NCBI RefSeq assembly: GCF_000731095.1
Contig: NZ_JMTZ01000167.1
Coordinates: forward strand, 1 to 32,438
Source of the DNA: Lysobacter antibioticus
Lineage (GTDB): Bacteria; Pseudomonadota; Gammaproteobacteria; Xanthomonadales; Xanthomonadaceae
DNA length: 32,438 nucleotides
Direction of reading: 5' to 3'
Positions 25,938-32,438 of this stretch are shown here, piece after piece. The notes below the pieces were generated by a model. That model was not told the origin of the DNA and did not search any database. It saw nothing but the letters and a program-made list of their open reading frames with translations. The position numbers and the translations under genes are program-made. Each line of letters begins with the position of its first letter. Position 1 is the first letter of the stretch.

Positions 25938-27049
25938 CGGATCACCTCGTCGCGGGACTTCGGACGCGCGGGGCGGCCGACATAGGGCACGGTGGACTGC
26001 GATTCGGTCGCGGTGACCGGGCTCAGCATTTCCGGCTGGGTCACCAGCGGCACGCTGACCGGGCCCGGCGTGGTCGGCACGTTGCGATCCATCGGCACGT
26101 ACAGCACCTGGCGCGAATCGCCGCCGACGATCTTGCGGTTCTGGCTCAACACGTCTTGCACGGTGTCGAGCCACAGGCGCTTACGGGTGACGTCGGGCGC
26201 GCTCTTGTACTGGTCGACCAGCAGCGAGAAGCGGGTCGCGTCGCCCTGGGCGCGGGCGACGGTCGAGGTCTTGTAGCCCTCGGCCGTGGTGCGCACGCGC
26301 TGGGCCTCGCCTCGCGCTTCCGGAACGATCTGCTTGGCGTAGGCCTGGGCCTGGTTGATCGAGGTGGTCTTGTCGGCGTTGGCGCGCTGCGCTTCGTCGA
26401 ACGCATCCTTGACCTCGTCGGGCGGGCGCGCGTTGGGCAGGTTGAGCTCGGTCAGGATCAGGCCGGTCTCGTAGTCCTTCAGCGAGGCCTGCAGGCGCTG
26501 GCGCACCTGCGTGGTCAGCACGCTGCGCGCGCCGAGCACGGTGTCGAGGTCGGAGCGGCCGATCTGCTCGCGCACGGCGCTTTGGGCGGCCTGCTTGAGC
26601 ACGTCGTCGGGCTTGCGCGAGCCGAACAGGAACAGTCGCGGCGATTCGATCCGGTACTGGGCGTTGATCTCGACGTTGACCATGTTGCCGTCGCGGGTCA
26701 GCACCGGGATGGTCTCGGTGTAGGCCTGGCTCTGGGTCGCGTTGAGCTTGGTCACGCGTTCGATCGGCCACGGCGCCTTGAAGTGCGGGCCGGGCTGCAG
26801 CACGCGCGAGAACACGCCGAAGCGCAGGACCACGCCGCGTTCCTGCTCGGTGACGAGCACGAAGCAGTTGAACACCAGCCACAGGCCGATCAGCAGCGCG
26901 ACCCAGCGCAGGATCCCGCCGCCTCCGTTGCCGAACAAGCCGCGCAAGGGCTCGATCACAGCATCGAGACCGCGACCTTGCGGTTTGCGTTGTCGCGGCG
27001 GACGCGGGTTGTCGCCGGAATTGTCACTGCCAGGGGTGTTCCAGGCCAT
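25934..27049 (-). CDS. hflK: FtsH protease modulator HflK
   Basis: 371 residues from ATG 27049 with an AGGAG ribosome binding site. The N terminus is Gly/Pro-rich and polar (SDNSGDNPRPPRQRK), then a membrane segment (about residues 46-66, RWVALLIGLWLVFNCFVLV), an SPFH domain opening with TEQERGVVLRFGVFSRVLQPGPHF, and a helical stretch INQAQAYAKQIVPEARGEAQ. Partner of HflC. The stop overlaps the hflC start. Open reading upstream to 27136 is not conserved. Confidence 0.96.
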   Translation of the reverse strand: MAWNTPGSDNSGDNPRPPRQRKPQGRGLDAVIEPLRGLFGNGGGGILRWVALLIGLWLVFNCFVLVTEQERGVVLRFGVFSRVLQPGPHFKAPWPIERVTKLNATQSQAYTETIPVLTRDGNMVNVEINAQYRIESPRLFLFGSRKPDDVLKQAAQSAVREQIGRSDLDTVLGARSVLTTQVRQRLQASLKDYETGLILTELNLPNARPPDEVKDAFDEAQRANADKTTSINQAQAYAKQIVPEARGEAQRVRTTAEGYKTSTVARAQGDATRFSLLVDQYKSAPDVTRKRLWLDTVQDVLSQNRKIVGGDSRQVLYVPMDRNVPTTPGPVSVPLVTQPEMLSPVTATESQSTVPYVGRPARPKSRDEVIR

Positions 27050-27194
27050 GCCTGCTCCTAAAGATGTGGGCGCCGGGCGGGACGTCCTGTGTCCAGCCCG
27101 CTGCACCGGCCTCGGCCTGCGCCGCGACCGGTCCACGGCGCCGGTTGCGCCGCGGGAGTCCGCACGCAGTCACCCGCGCACGAACCCGTCGATT

Positions 27195-28493
27195 CTAGGT
27201 GGGGGCCTGAACGGCCTCAAGCAAGGGGCGCAATGCTTCGCCGTTGGCCTGGGCGAACAGGCGCTGGGCGTCGGCCACGGCCAGGTCGACCTCGACCAGC
27301 CAGCCGTGCTCGTCGGCCTGTTCCGAACGCACCGCGCCGAGCTCGTGCAGGCGCGCGCGCAGGCGTGCGTCCTGCGGCGCGATCCGCACGCTGCCGGCGA
27401 CGTGGCGCAGCTGCAGGGCCTCGCCCAGCGCGCTGCGCAGCAGGTCCAGGCCCTGGCCGTCGCGGGCCGACACCCAGACCCGGCTGCTGTCTTCGCCGGG
27501 CCGGTCGATGCGCGGCTCGACCCCGTCGAGGCGGTCGATCTTGTTGAACACCAGCACCTGCGGCAGATCGCCGGCGCCGATTTCGTTCAGGACCGCGTCG
27601 ACCTGGGCGATGCGCTCGTCGCGCAGCGGGTCGGCGGCGTCGATCACGTGCAGCAGCAGGTCGGCCTCGCGCGCCTCCGACAGGGTCGAGCGGAACGCGG
27701 CGACCAGCTCATGCGGCAGGTCGCGGACGAAACCGACCGTGTCGGCCAGCACCGCGGCGCCGCCGGAGAGCTCGATCCGGCGTACGGTCGGGTCGAGGGT
27801 CGCGAACAACTGGTCGGCGGCGTAGGCCTCGGCACCGGTCATCGCATTGAACAGGGTGGATTTGCCGGCGTTGGTGTAGCCGACCAGGGCCACGCGCGGT
27901 AGTTCGCTGCGCAGGCGCGCGCGGCGCATCTGGGTGCGCTGCACTTCGACCTTGTCGAGGCGGCGCTGCAATTGCTCCAGGCGTTTCTGCAGCAGGCGGC
28001 GGTCGGTTTCGAGCTGGGTTTCGCCGGGGCCGCGCAGGCCGATGGAGCCGCCGCGCTGGCGTTCCAGGTGGGTCCAGCCGCGCACCAGGCGCGTCGCCAT
28101 GTGCTTGAGCTGGGCCAGTTCGACCTGCAGCTTGCCTTCCGAGCTCTTCGCGCGCTGGGAGAAGATGTCGAGGATCAGGCCGGTGCGGTCGACCACGCGC
28201 CGTTCGAGGAAGCGCTCGAGATTGCGCTCCTGGCCCGGCGACAAGGGGTGATTGACCAAGATCAGGTCGGCGCCGCTGGCCTCGGCCGCGGCCTTGACCT
28301 CGTCGAGCTTGCCGCTGCCGATCAGGGTCGCCGCGTTCGGGCGGTCGATGCGCGCGGTCAGGACCGCGGCCACGCTCGCGCCCGCCGACCGGGCCAGGTC
28401 GGCGAACTCTTCCAGCAGGTCCTCATCCGGCGGCCCGCCGGCATGAGGCTGGATCAACAGCGCGTGCTCACCTTTGCGCGAACGTTCAAACAC
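27195..28493 (-). CDS. hflX: GTPase HflX
   Basis: 432 residues. A ribosome-associated GTPase that splits stalled or stressed ribosomes. N-terminal HflX domain with the glycine-rich helix region (TLIGSGKLDEV; LILVNHPLSPGQERNLE), the GGSIGLRGPGETQLETDRR segment, then the G domain: G1 GYTNAGKST, G3 DTVGFVRDLP, G4 NKID. The start is GTG 28493, 41 bases after hfq and with only a weak GCGGA upstream; the product of this frame starts M-F-E-R. Downstream hflK begins 145 bases beyond the stop. Gene order is as in many gammaproteobacteria. Confidence 0.96.
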   Translation of the reverse strand: MFERSRKGEHALLIQPHAGGPPDEDLLEEFADLARSAGASVAAVLTARIDRPNAATLIGSGKLDEVKAAAEASGADLILVNHPLSPGQERNLERFLERRVVDRTGLILDIFSQRAKSSEGKLQVELAQLKHMATRLVRGWTHLERQRGGSIGLRGPGETQLETDRRLLQKRLEQLQRRLDKVEVQRTQMRRARLRSELPRVALVGYTNAGKSTLFNAMTGAEAYAADQLFATLDPTVRRIELSGGAAVLADTVGFVRDLPHELVAAFRSTLSEAREADLLLHVIDAADPLRDERIAQVDAVLNEIGAGDLPQVLVFNKIDRLDGVEPRIDRPGEDSSRVWVSARDGQGLDLLRSALGEALQLRHVAGSVRIAPQDARLRARLHELGAVRSEQADEHGWLVEVDLAVADAQRLFAQANGEALRPLLEAVQAPT

Positions 28494-28534
28494 TGGTCCG
28501 CACCGTCGGCGCGAGCGCCGCCATCGTCATCGGA

Positions 28535-28816
28535 TTACTCAGTTTCGTCGCCGCCGTCGCCATTGTCGCTGCCATCGGCGGACTGCACATAGCCGCCGCC
28601 CGGACCGACGCGGACATTGCGCGCGGGAACCACGGTGGAAATGGCGTGCTTGTAGACCATCTGACTCACGGTATTGCGCAACAGCACCACGAATTGGTCG
28701 AAGGATTCGATCGTGCCCTGCAGCTTGATGCCGTTGACCAGGTAGACCGAGACCGGTACGCGTTCGCGACGCAGCGCATTCAGGAAAGGATCCTGTAGGG
28801 ATTGCCCCTTAGACAT
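28535..28816 (-). CDS. hfq: RNA chaperone Hfq
   Basis: 93 residues. Sm1 motif: [39 protein letters not shown] (residues about 8-46), followed by the Sm2 motif [10 protein letters not shown]. Forms a hexameric ring that pairs small RNAs with mRNAs. The C-terminal tail is acidic and Gly/Asp-rich. Start ATG 28816. The 181-base gap to miaA (28817-28997) likely carries the hfq promoter; no clear box can be named. hflX follows after 41 bases. Confidence 0.98.
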   Translation of the reverse strand: MSKGQSLQDPFLNALRRERVPVSVYLVNGIKLQGTIESFDQFVVLLRNTVSQMVYKHAISTVVPARNVRVGPGGGYVQSADGSDNGDGGDETE

Positions 28817-28997
28817 CTTCTAATTCCCCAGCATGTTCTAGTTATTAGGACGGCACGCCCGGCACCGATGGTGCGGAGCACGGCCGTATCGCCGGCTGTT
28901 GTCCCCACAGGGCGACCGGCCGATGTTAACGCAAGTGATAGCAAACATTGCGACCCGGTTCCGGGTTTACGCGCCTCATTCTAAGCGCCGAATGTGT

Positions 28998-29969
28998 CTA
29001 TAGCGGGCCGGCGCCCATAAACAGGGCCAGGGCGCCCTCCAGTTCGGCCGCATCGCGCAAAGGATCGAACCAGCGGGCGTCAAGCTCGCCGCGCAGCCAG
29101 GTCAACTGGCGCTTGGCGAGCTGGCGGGTGGCGTAAACGCCGCGATCGCGGAATTCCCGGGCGTCGTAGTCGCCGTCGAGGTGCTCCCAGGCCTGGCGGT
29201 AGCCGACCGCGCGGATCGCCGGCAAGTCCTGCGGCCGCGGATGCGCCTGCAGCGCCGGCAACGCGCGCAGGCCGCGGACTTCATCGAGGAAACCCTGGGC
29301 GAGCATCTGCTCGAAGCGGCGCTCGATACGGGCATGCAGCACCGCGCGCTCGGCCGGCGCCAGCACCAGCTTGAGCACGCGGTACGGCAGGCGCGGCGCG
29401 GCGAGCGAGGCGCGGCGCCACTCGCTCATGCTGCGCCCGGACAGGCGGAACACTTCCAGCGCGCGCTGGATACGCTGGGCGTCGGTGGCGTGGATGCGCG
29501 CCGCGGCCTCGGGATCGACCTGTGCCAGTTGCTCGTGCAGGGCCGCCCAGCCGAGCGTCTCGGCTTCGGCGGCGAGTTGCGCGCGCGTGGCCGGATCGGC
29601 CTCGGGCATGGCCGACAGGCCGTGCAGCAAGGCGTGGAAGTACAGGCCGGTGCCGCCAGCGAGGATCGGCAGGCGCCCGCGGCCGGCGATGTCGTCGAGC
29701 GCGCGGCGGGCGTCGAGCGCGAACTCGGCGGCCGAATACGGCTGCCAGGGCTCGCGCACGTCGATCAGGTGATGGCGCACGCTGGCCAGCTCGGCGGCGC
29801 TCGGCTTGGCCGCGCCGATGTCCAGGCCGCGATAGACCAGGGCCGAATCCACGCTCACGATCTCGCCGCCGAGGCGCCGCGCCCACTCCAGGGCGAGCGC
29901 GGTCTTGCCTGACGCGGTCGGGCCCATCAGGGCGATGACGAGCGGACGGGGATCGGCGGAAACGTTCAT
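28998..29969 (-). CDS. miaA: tRNA dimethylallyltransferase
   Basis: 323 residues from ATG 29969. Adds a dimethylallyl group to A37 of tRNAs that read UNN codons. P-loop GPTASGKT at residues 16-23; [22 protein letters not shown]; then [16 protein letters not shown], and [17 protein letters not shown]. The last part [18 protein letters not shown] is the conserved substrate/metal region and [16 protein letters not shown] the tRNA-binding helix. This start was preferred over upstream starts (up to 30113), which add 48 non-conserved residues; no strong ribosome binding site is seen. Upstream lies a 1.5-kb repeat region. Confidence 0.96.
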   Translation of the reverse strand: MNVSADPRPLVIALMGPTASGKTALALEWARRLGGEIVSVDSALVYRGLDIGAAKPSAAELASVRHHLIDVREPWQPYSAAEFALDARRALDDIAGRGRLPILAGGTGLYFHALLHGLSAMPEADPATRAQLAAEAETLGWAALHEQLAQVDPEAAARIHATDAQRIQRALEVFRLSGRSMSEWRRASLAAPRLPYRVLKLVLAPAERAVLHARIERRFEQMLAQGFLDEVRGLRALPALQAHPRPQDLPAIRAVGYRQAWEHLDGDYDAREFRDRGVYATRQLAKRQLTWLRGELDARWFDPLRDAAELEGALALFMGAGPL

Positions 29970-30088
29970 GCGGGACGGCGGCACGGCGGTGGAGCGAGCC
30001 GGCAGCCTCGCACAGGCGCGGGCATCGAGGAAGCGGCGGTTCGGCCCAACCTGCCCCACTCGCGACCTGGTCGGCGCGGCAACGCGCG

Positions 30089-30190
30089 CTCCACAGACGT
30101 TGTGGAGAAGCACTGGGGCAAGCCTGTGGACAAACCCATCGCGCCCAGGCCTGGCAAGGGATCACGCTTGTTTGTCGTTTTTTTGACCAG
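30089..30190. repeat. Module 1 of the folP-miaA array (degenerate)
   Basis: Contains an inverted repeat CTCCACA-N5-TGTGGAG (30089-30107), a DnaA-box-like TGTGGACAA (30125-30133), and a T-rich end closing TTTTTTTGACCAG. It lacks the TGCGGACA box. Confidence 0.6.
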
Positions 30191-30200
30191 GCCATGACGT

Positions 30201-30300
30201 TTGTTCACACAGCCTGTGGACAAGCCTGCGGACAGTCTGTCGCGGAGCAAGCGCAATCCGTTGCGGCGTAACGCTCGCGATAAGTTTGATCATTTATTGA
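30201..30300. repeat. Module 2 of the folP-miaA array
   Basis: Inverted repeat TGTTCACA-N5-TGTGGACA, with TGTGGACAA at 30215-30223, followed at 12-base spacing by TGCGGACAG (30227-30235). The end is AT-rich (GATAAGTTTGATCATTTATT). Confidence 0.75.
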
Positions 30301-30325
30301 TCACTTATTTTTCTTGACTTGCATC
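30279..30325. promoter_or_regulatory. AT-rich patch with GATC sites, like a DNA-unwinding element
   Basis: About 45 bases with very low GC in a GC-rich genome, holding GATC at 30288 and 30299. GATCACTTATTTT matches 12 of 13 positions of the oriC 13-mer GATCTNTTNTTTT. It is the 3' end of module 2 in the array. Confidence 0.4.
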
Positions 30326-30392
30326 TCATAGTCGGCATCCCCAACCGATCCGAATCGCCGCACGACCACGGCGCGCGCAAGCGACGCGAAGC

Positions 30393-30496
30393 GCTGTCCA
30401 CAATCGCTGTGGACAAACCTGCGGACAGACACCGTGCAACCGTGTTTCACGCCTTATGTGACAAGGCCGCGACAAGTTTGATCAATTTTTCGCCAC
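30393..30496. repeat. Module 3 of the folP-miaA array
   Basis: Perfect inverted repeat TGTCCACA-N5-TGTGGACA (30395-30415), then TGCGGACAG, GTTTCACGCCTTATG, CAAGGCC, and an AT-rich end TTTGATCAATTTTT. Confidence 0.85.
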
Positions 30497-30660
30497 GCGT
30501 CCGTCGCGAGGAAATCCGCGGGAATCCGTCGCCGAAGGCTTGACATGGAAGGCGATGCAGCACTCGATGAACGCCCGTCGCCGCTACGGACACAAACGGC
30601 ATGGTGTCGTATCGCCTCGCAACAAACAGGCGACCGCATCGCCCGCGGCATGCGCGCAGC

Positions 30661-30763
30661 GATGTCCACAAAGCCTGTGGACAAACCTGCGGACAGCGGC
30701 GATGCAATCGGGTTTCACGCCTTATGCCGCAAGGCCGAAGCAACTATGGCGAAAATTTGACCA
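30661..30763. repeat. Module 4 of the folP-miaA array
   Basis: Perfect inverted repeat TGTCCACA-N5-TGTGGACA (30663-30683), TGCGGACAG, GGTTTCACGCCTTATG, CAAGGCC, then CTATGGCGAAAATTTGACC. Confidence 0.85.
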
Positions 30764-30921
30764 CGCACGAAAAGGGCCGAAATCGCCTGGCCGCGCATCG
30801 GTCCCGCCTGGCGCGAACGAGGCTCGAACGCGCATGGCAGGCTTCGCTCCCGCCCGGGATCGCGCAAATTTTCCGGCCGATGCACAAGCGCAGGCCGCTC
30901 ATTGCGCGAAACGGCTTGCGC

Positions 30922-31024
30922 AATGTCCACAATCGCTGTGGACAAAGCTGCGGACACATACGATGGAATCGGGTTTCACGCTTTGTACGGCAAGGGCGCA
31001 CGGATTATGGCGAAATTTTGACCG
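30922..31024. repeat. Module 5 of the folP-miaA array
   Basis: Perfect inverted repeat TGTCCACA-N5-TGTGGACA (30924-30944), TGCGGACA, GGTTTCACGCTTTG, CAAGGG, TTATGGCGAAATTTTGACC. Confidence 0.85.
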
Positions 31025-31199
31025 CCGCTCCCGTGTCGAAGAACAAGCCTTGCCCACCGCGTCAAATGCTTGACTTCGCGAGCGCCCGCTCAGGTCAGGA
31101 TCGAAGGCATCGATACGGCTCGATGCTTCGGTGCCCGAAACTCAGGAGGGACGGCACCGCAGCTTCGGGCGCATCGAAGCGAGCGCATCGCGCCGTCCG

Positions 31200-31290
31200 C
31201 GATGCCTGTGGACAAGGCTGCGGACAATCTTCATGCAAGGTGTTTCACGCCTTGCGCGGCAAGGCTTTCGCGATCATGGCGATTGTTGAA
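31200..31290. repeat. Module 6 of the folP-miaA array
   Basis: The right arm TGTGGACAA (31207-31215) is kept, the left arm is lost; TGCGGACAA, TGTTTCACGCCTTG, CAAGGC, and a diverged end ATCATGGCGATTGTTGAAG. Confidence 0.75.
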
Positions 31291-31462
31291 GACGAGATGG
31301 CGCTAAGCGGGCGACAGATCGCTCGCAACGATCTGCCGCTGAACGCACTGCGCCGCAGACCCTGCGCTGCGGCGATTGCGGTTTTCCGCGCTCAAGCCGC
31401 GGGCCGCCGCTTCCGTTCCGGTAATCGAGGCTACGCGCCGGGCATCGCAACGGCGAAGGGAC

Positions 31463-32365
31463 TTACTCGTCGTCGGGCCACTTCAGACCCGGCGCCGACG
31501 CGGCCGCGCGCCGCGGCATCGGCTGCGCCGCGACCGCTTCCCAGACCTTGATCGCATCGACGGTGGCGGCGACGTCGTGCACGCGCAGCAGCTTCGCGCC
31601 GCGCTGGGCCGCGATCAGGTGCGCGGCCACCGAACCGTGGACGCGCTCGTGCGCGTCGTCGCGGCCGGTAAGCTCGCCGATGCTGCGCTTGCGCGACAGC
31701 CCCGCGAGCACCGGCACGCCGAGTTCGCCGAAACGCTGCAACTGCGCAAGCAAGGCCAGGTTGTGGGCGAGGGTCTTGCCGAAGCCGAAGCCGGGATCGA
31801 CGACGATCCGTTTCTTGGCGATGCCGGCCATCTCGGCGGCGAACAGACGCTCGACCAGGAAACGATGCACTTCGGCGACGACGTCGTCGTAGACCGGGTC
31901 GGCCTGCATCGAACGCGGCTCGCCCTGCATGTGCATCAGCACCACCGGCACGCCGAGTTCGGCGGCGACATCGAGCGCGCCCTCGCGGCGCAGCGCGTAG
32001 ACATCGTTGATCAGGCCGGCGCCGGCCGCGACCGCGGCACGCATGACCTCCGGCTTGGAGGTGTCGATGCTGATCGGCAGCCCGGTCTCGCGGGCTAGAC
32101 GTTCGATCACCGGGATCGTGCGCCGCAGCTCTTCCTCCAGCGGCACCTCGGCGGCGCCGGGGCGGGTGGATTCGCCGCCGATGTCGAGCAGGTCGGCGCC
32201 CTCCCCGGCCAGCTTCAGGCCATGCGCCACGGCAGCCTCGAGGCTGTTGTGAGCGCCGCCGTCGGAGAAGGAATCGGGCGTCACGTTGACGATGCCCATG
32301 ATCCGCGGGCGGTCGAGGACGAGGCGGCGGCCGTTGCAGTCGAGGGTGGTGGCGAGTTCGAACAT
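31463..32365 (-). CDS. folP: Dihydropteroate synthase
   Basis: 300 residues. Joins 4-aminobenzoate and the pterin diphosphate to dihydropteroate in folate synthesis; target of sulfonamides. Conserved pieces: GIVNVTPDSFSDGG (residues 24-37), LLDIGGESTRPGA, PISIDTSKPEV, GLINDV, VVLMHMQGEP, VVDPGFGFGKT, and LAGLSRKRSIGELTGR. The length and end are normal. ATG 32365 has no Shine-Dalgarno: the upstream bases are a GGGAATC-type repeat (from 32378). In relatives it commonly neighbours miaA; here 1.5 kb of repeat-bearing non-coding DNA separates them. Confidence 0.97.
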   Translation of the reverse strand: MFELATTLDCNGRRLVLDRPRIMGIVNVTPDSFSDGGAHNSLEAAVAHGLKLAGEGADLLDIGGESTRPGAAEVPLEEELRRTIPVIERLARETGLPISIDTSKPEVMRAAVAAGAGLINDVYALRREGALDVAAELGVPVVLMHMQGEPRSMQADPVYDDVVAEVHRFLVERLFAAEMAGIAKKRIVVDPGFGFGKTLAHNLALLAQLQRFGELGVPVLAGLSRKRSIGELTGRDDAHERVHGSVAAHLIAAQRGAKLLRVHDVAATVDAIKVWEAVAAQPMPRRAAASAPGLKWPDDE

Positions 32366-32377
32366 TGGATTGGGGAC

Positions 32378-32438
32378 CGGAATCGGGAATCGGGAATCGG
32401 GAATCGGGAATCGGGAATCGGGAATCGGGAATCGGGAA
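32378..32438. repeat. Heptamer tandem repeat GGGAATC in front of folP
   Basis: The 7-bp unit GGGAATC is repeated 7.7 times without error from 32385 to the window end, with one imperfect unit before it; it continues out of the window. It begins 13 bases before the folP start codon and so lies in its leader and promoter region. Similar heptamer repeats occur in intergenic DNA of Xanthomonadaceae (recalled). Confidence 0.9.

Larger units (their letters stand above)
29970..31462. other. 1.5-kb non-coding region between miaA and folP
   Basis: No gene recognised on either strand in 1,493 bases. Open frames across it translate to repeated runs such as CPQSLWT, which are shadows of the repeats rather than proteins. 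It holds six degenerate modules (30089-30190, 30201-30300, 30393-30496, 30661-30763, 30922-31024, 31200-31290), described individually below, and an AT-rich patch at 30279-30325. The segments between modules show no shared sequence. Confidence 0.75.

Noticed and set aside
30540-31073. Small proteins with repeated CPQSLWT runs
   Set aside because: The runs are translations of the TGTCCACA/TGTGGACA repeats in three frames, not conserved protein.
30393-31290. CRISPR array
   Set aside because: Repeats are degenerate, ~100 bp long and ~265 bp apart; no cas genes.
29970-31462. Chromosomal replication origin
   Set aside because: DnaA-like boxes and an AT-rich patch are present, but dnaA, dnaN, gyrB, rpmH and other origin neighbours are absent; kept as a DnaA-site hypothesis only.

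Overview
This window looks like chromosomal DNA of a high-GC gammaproteobacterium of the family Xanthomonadaceae, most likely Lysobacter or a close relative. The reasons are: the gene order miaA-hfq-hflX-hflK-hflC-DUF2065 followed by purA on one strand; a class-3-lipase-like protein ending in what looks like an XVIPCD domain, the signal for type IV secreted antibacterial effectors in Xanthomonadales; a GGGAATC heptamer repeat; and many exported proteins. The genus is an inference; no rRNA or other marker is present.

Layout. (1) 0.2-4.5 kb: a large LysM-start protein (+), then on the minus strand an exported TIM-barrel-like protein, an exported B-lectin and a small methyltransferase. (2) 4.5-9.1 kb: a MocR-type regulator (-) divergent from an exported protein, a 36-bp tandem repeat, an AraC regulator, an exported YCII-domain protein and a small exported protein. 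(3) 9.1-12.5 kb: a LysR regulator divergent from two DJ-1/PfpI proteins, one cytoplasmic and one exported, then an AhpD/CMD-like protein. (4) 12.5-16.7 kb, minus strand: the lipase effector candidate preceded by an ankyrin-repeat gene, an exported GH75 chitosanase-like protein and an NAD(P)H quinone-reductase-like flavoprotein. (5) 16.9-18.2 kb: purA. (6) 18.2-24.85 kb: an accessory block of plus-strand genes with uneven base composition, sitting between DUF2065 and purA, which are neighbours in many relatives. It holds an exported metallo-beta-lactamase-fold lipoprotein, a Cys-rich lipoprotein, a DUF6228 gene with a damaged start, two unknown genes, gene remnants, a truncated haemoglobin, and a secreted protein with a four-Cys tail paired with a secreted thioredoxin-like protein. 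(7) 24.9-30.0 kb, minus strand: the conserved miaA-hfq-hflX-hflK-hflC-DUF2065 cluster. (8) 30.0-31.46 kb: a 1.5-kb non-coding stretch with six degenerate copies of a module built on DnaA-box-like inverted repeats. (9) folP, with a heptamer repeat in its leader, to the window end.

The most unusual items are the folP-miaA repeat array, the candidate effector/ankyrin pair, the accessory block splitting DUF2065 from purA (with remnants), and the secreted four-Cys protein with its thioredoxin-fold partner. I found no tRNA, rRNA, CRISPR array, transposase or integrase.
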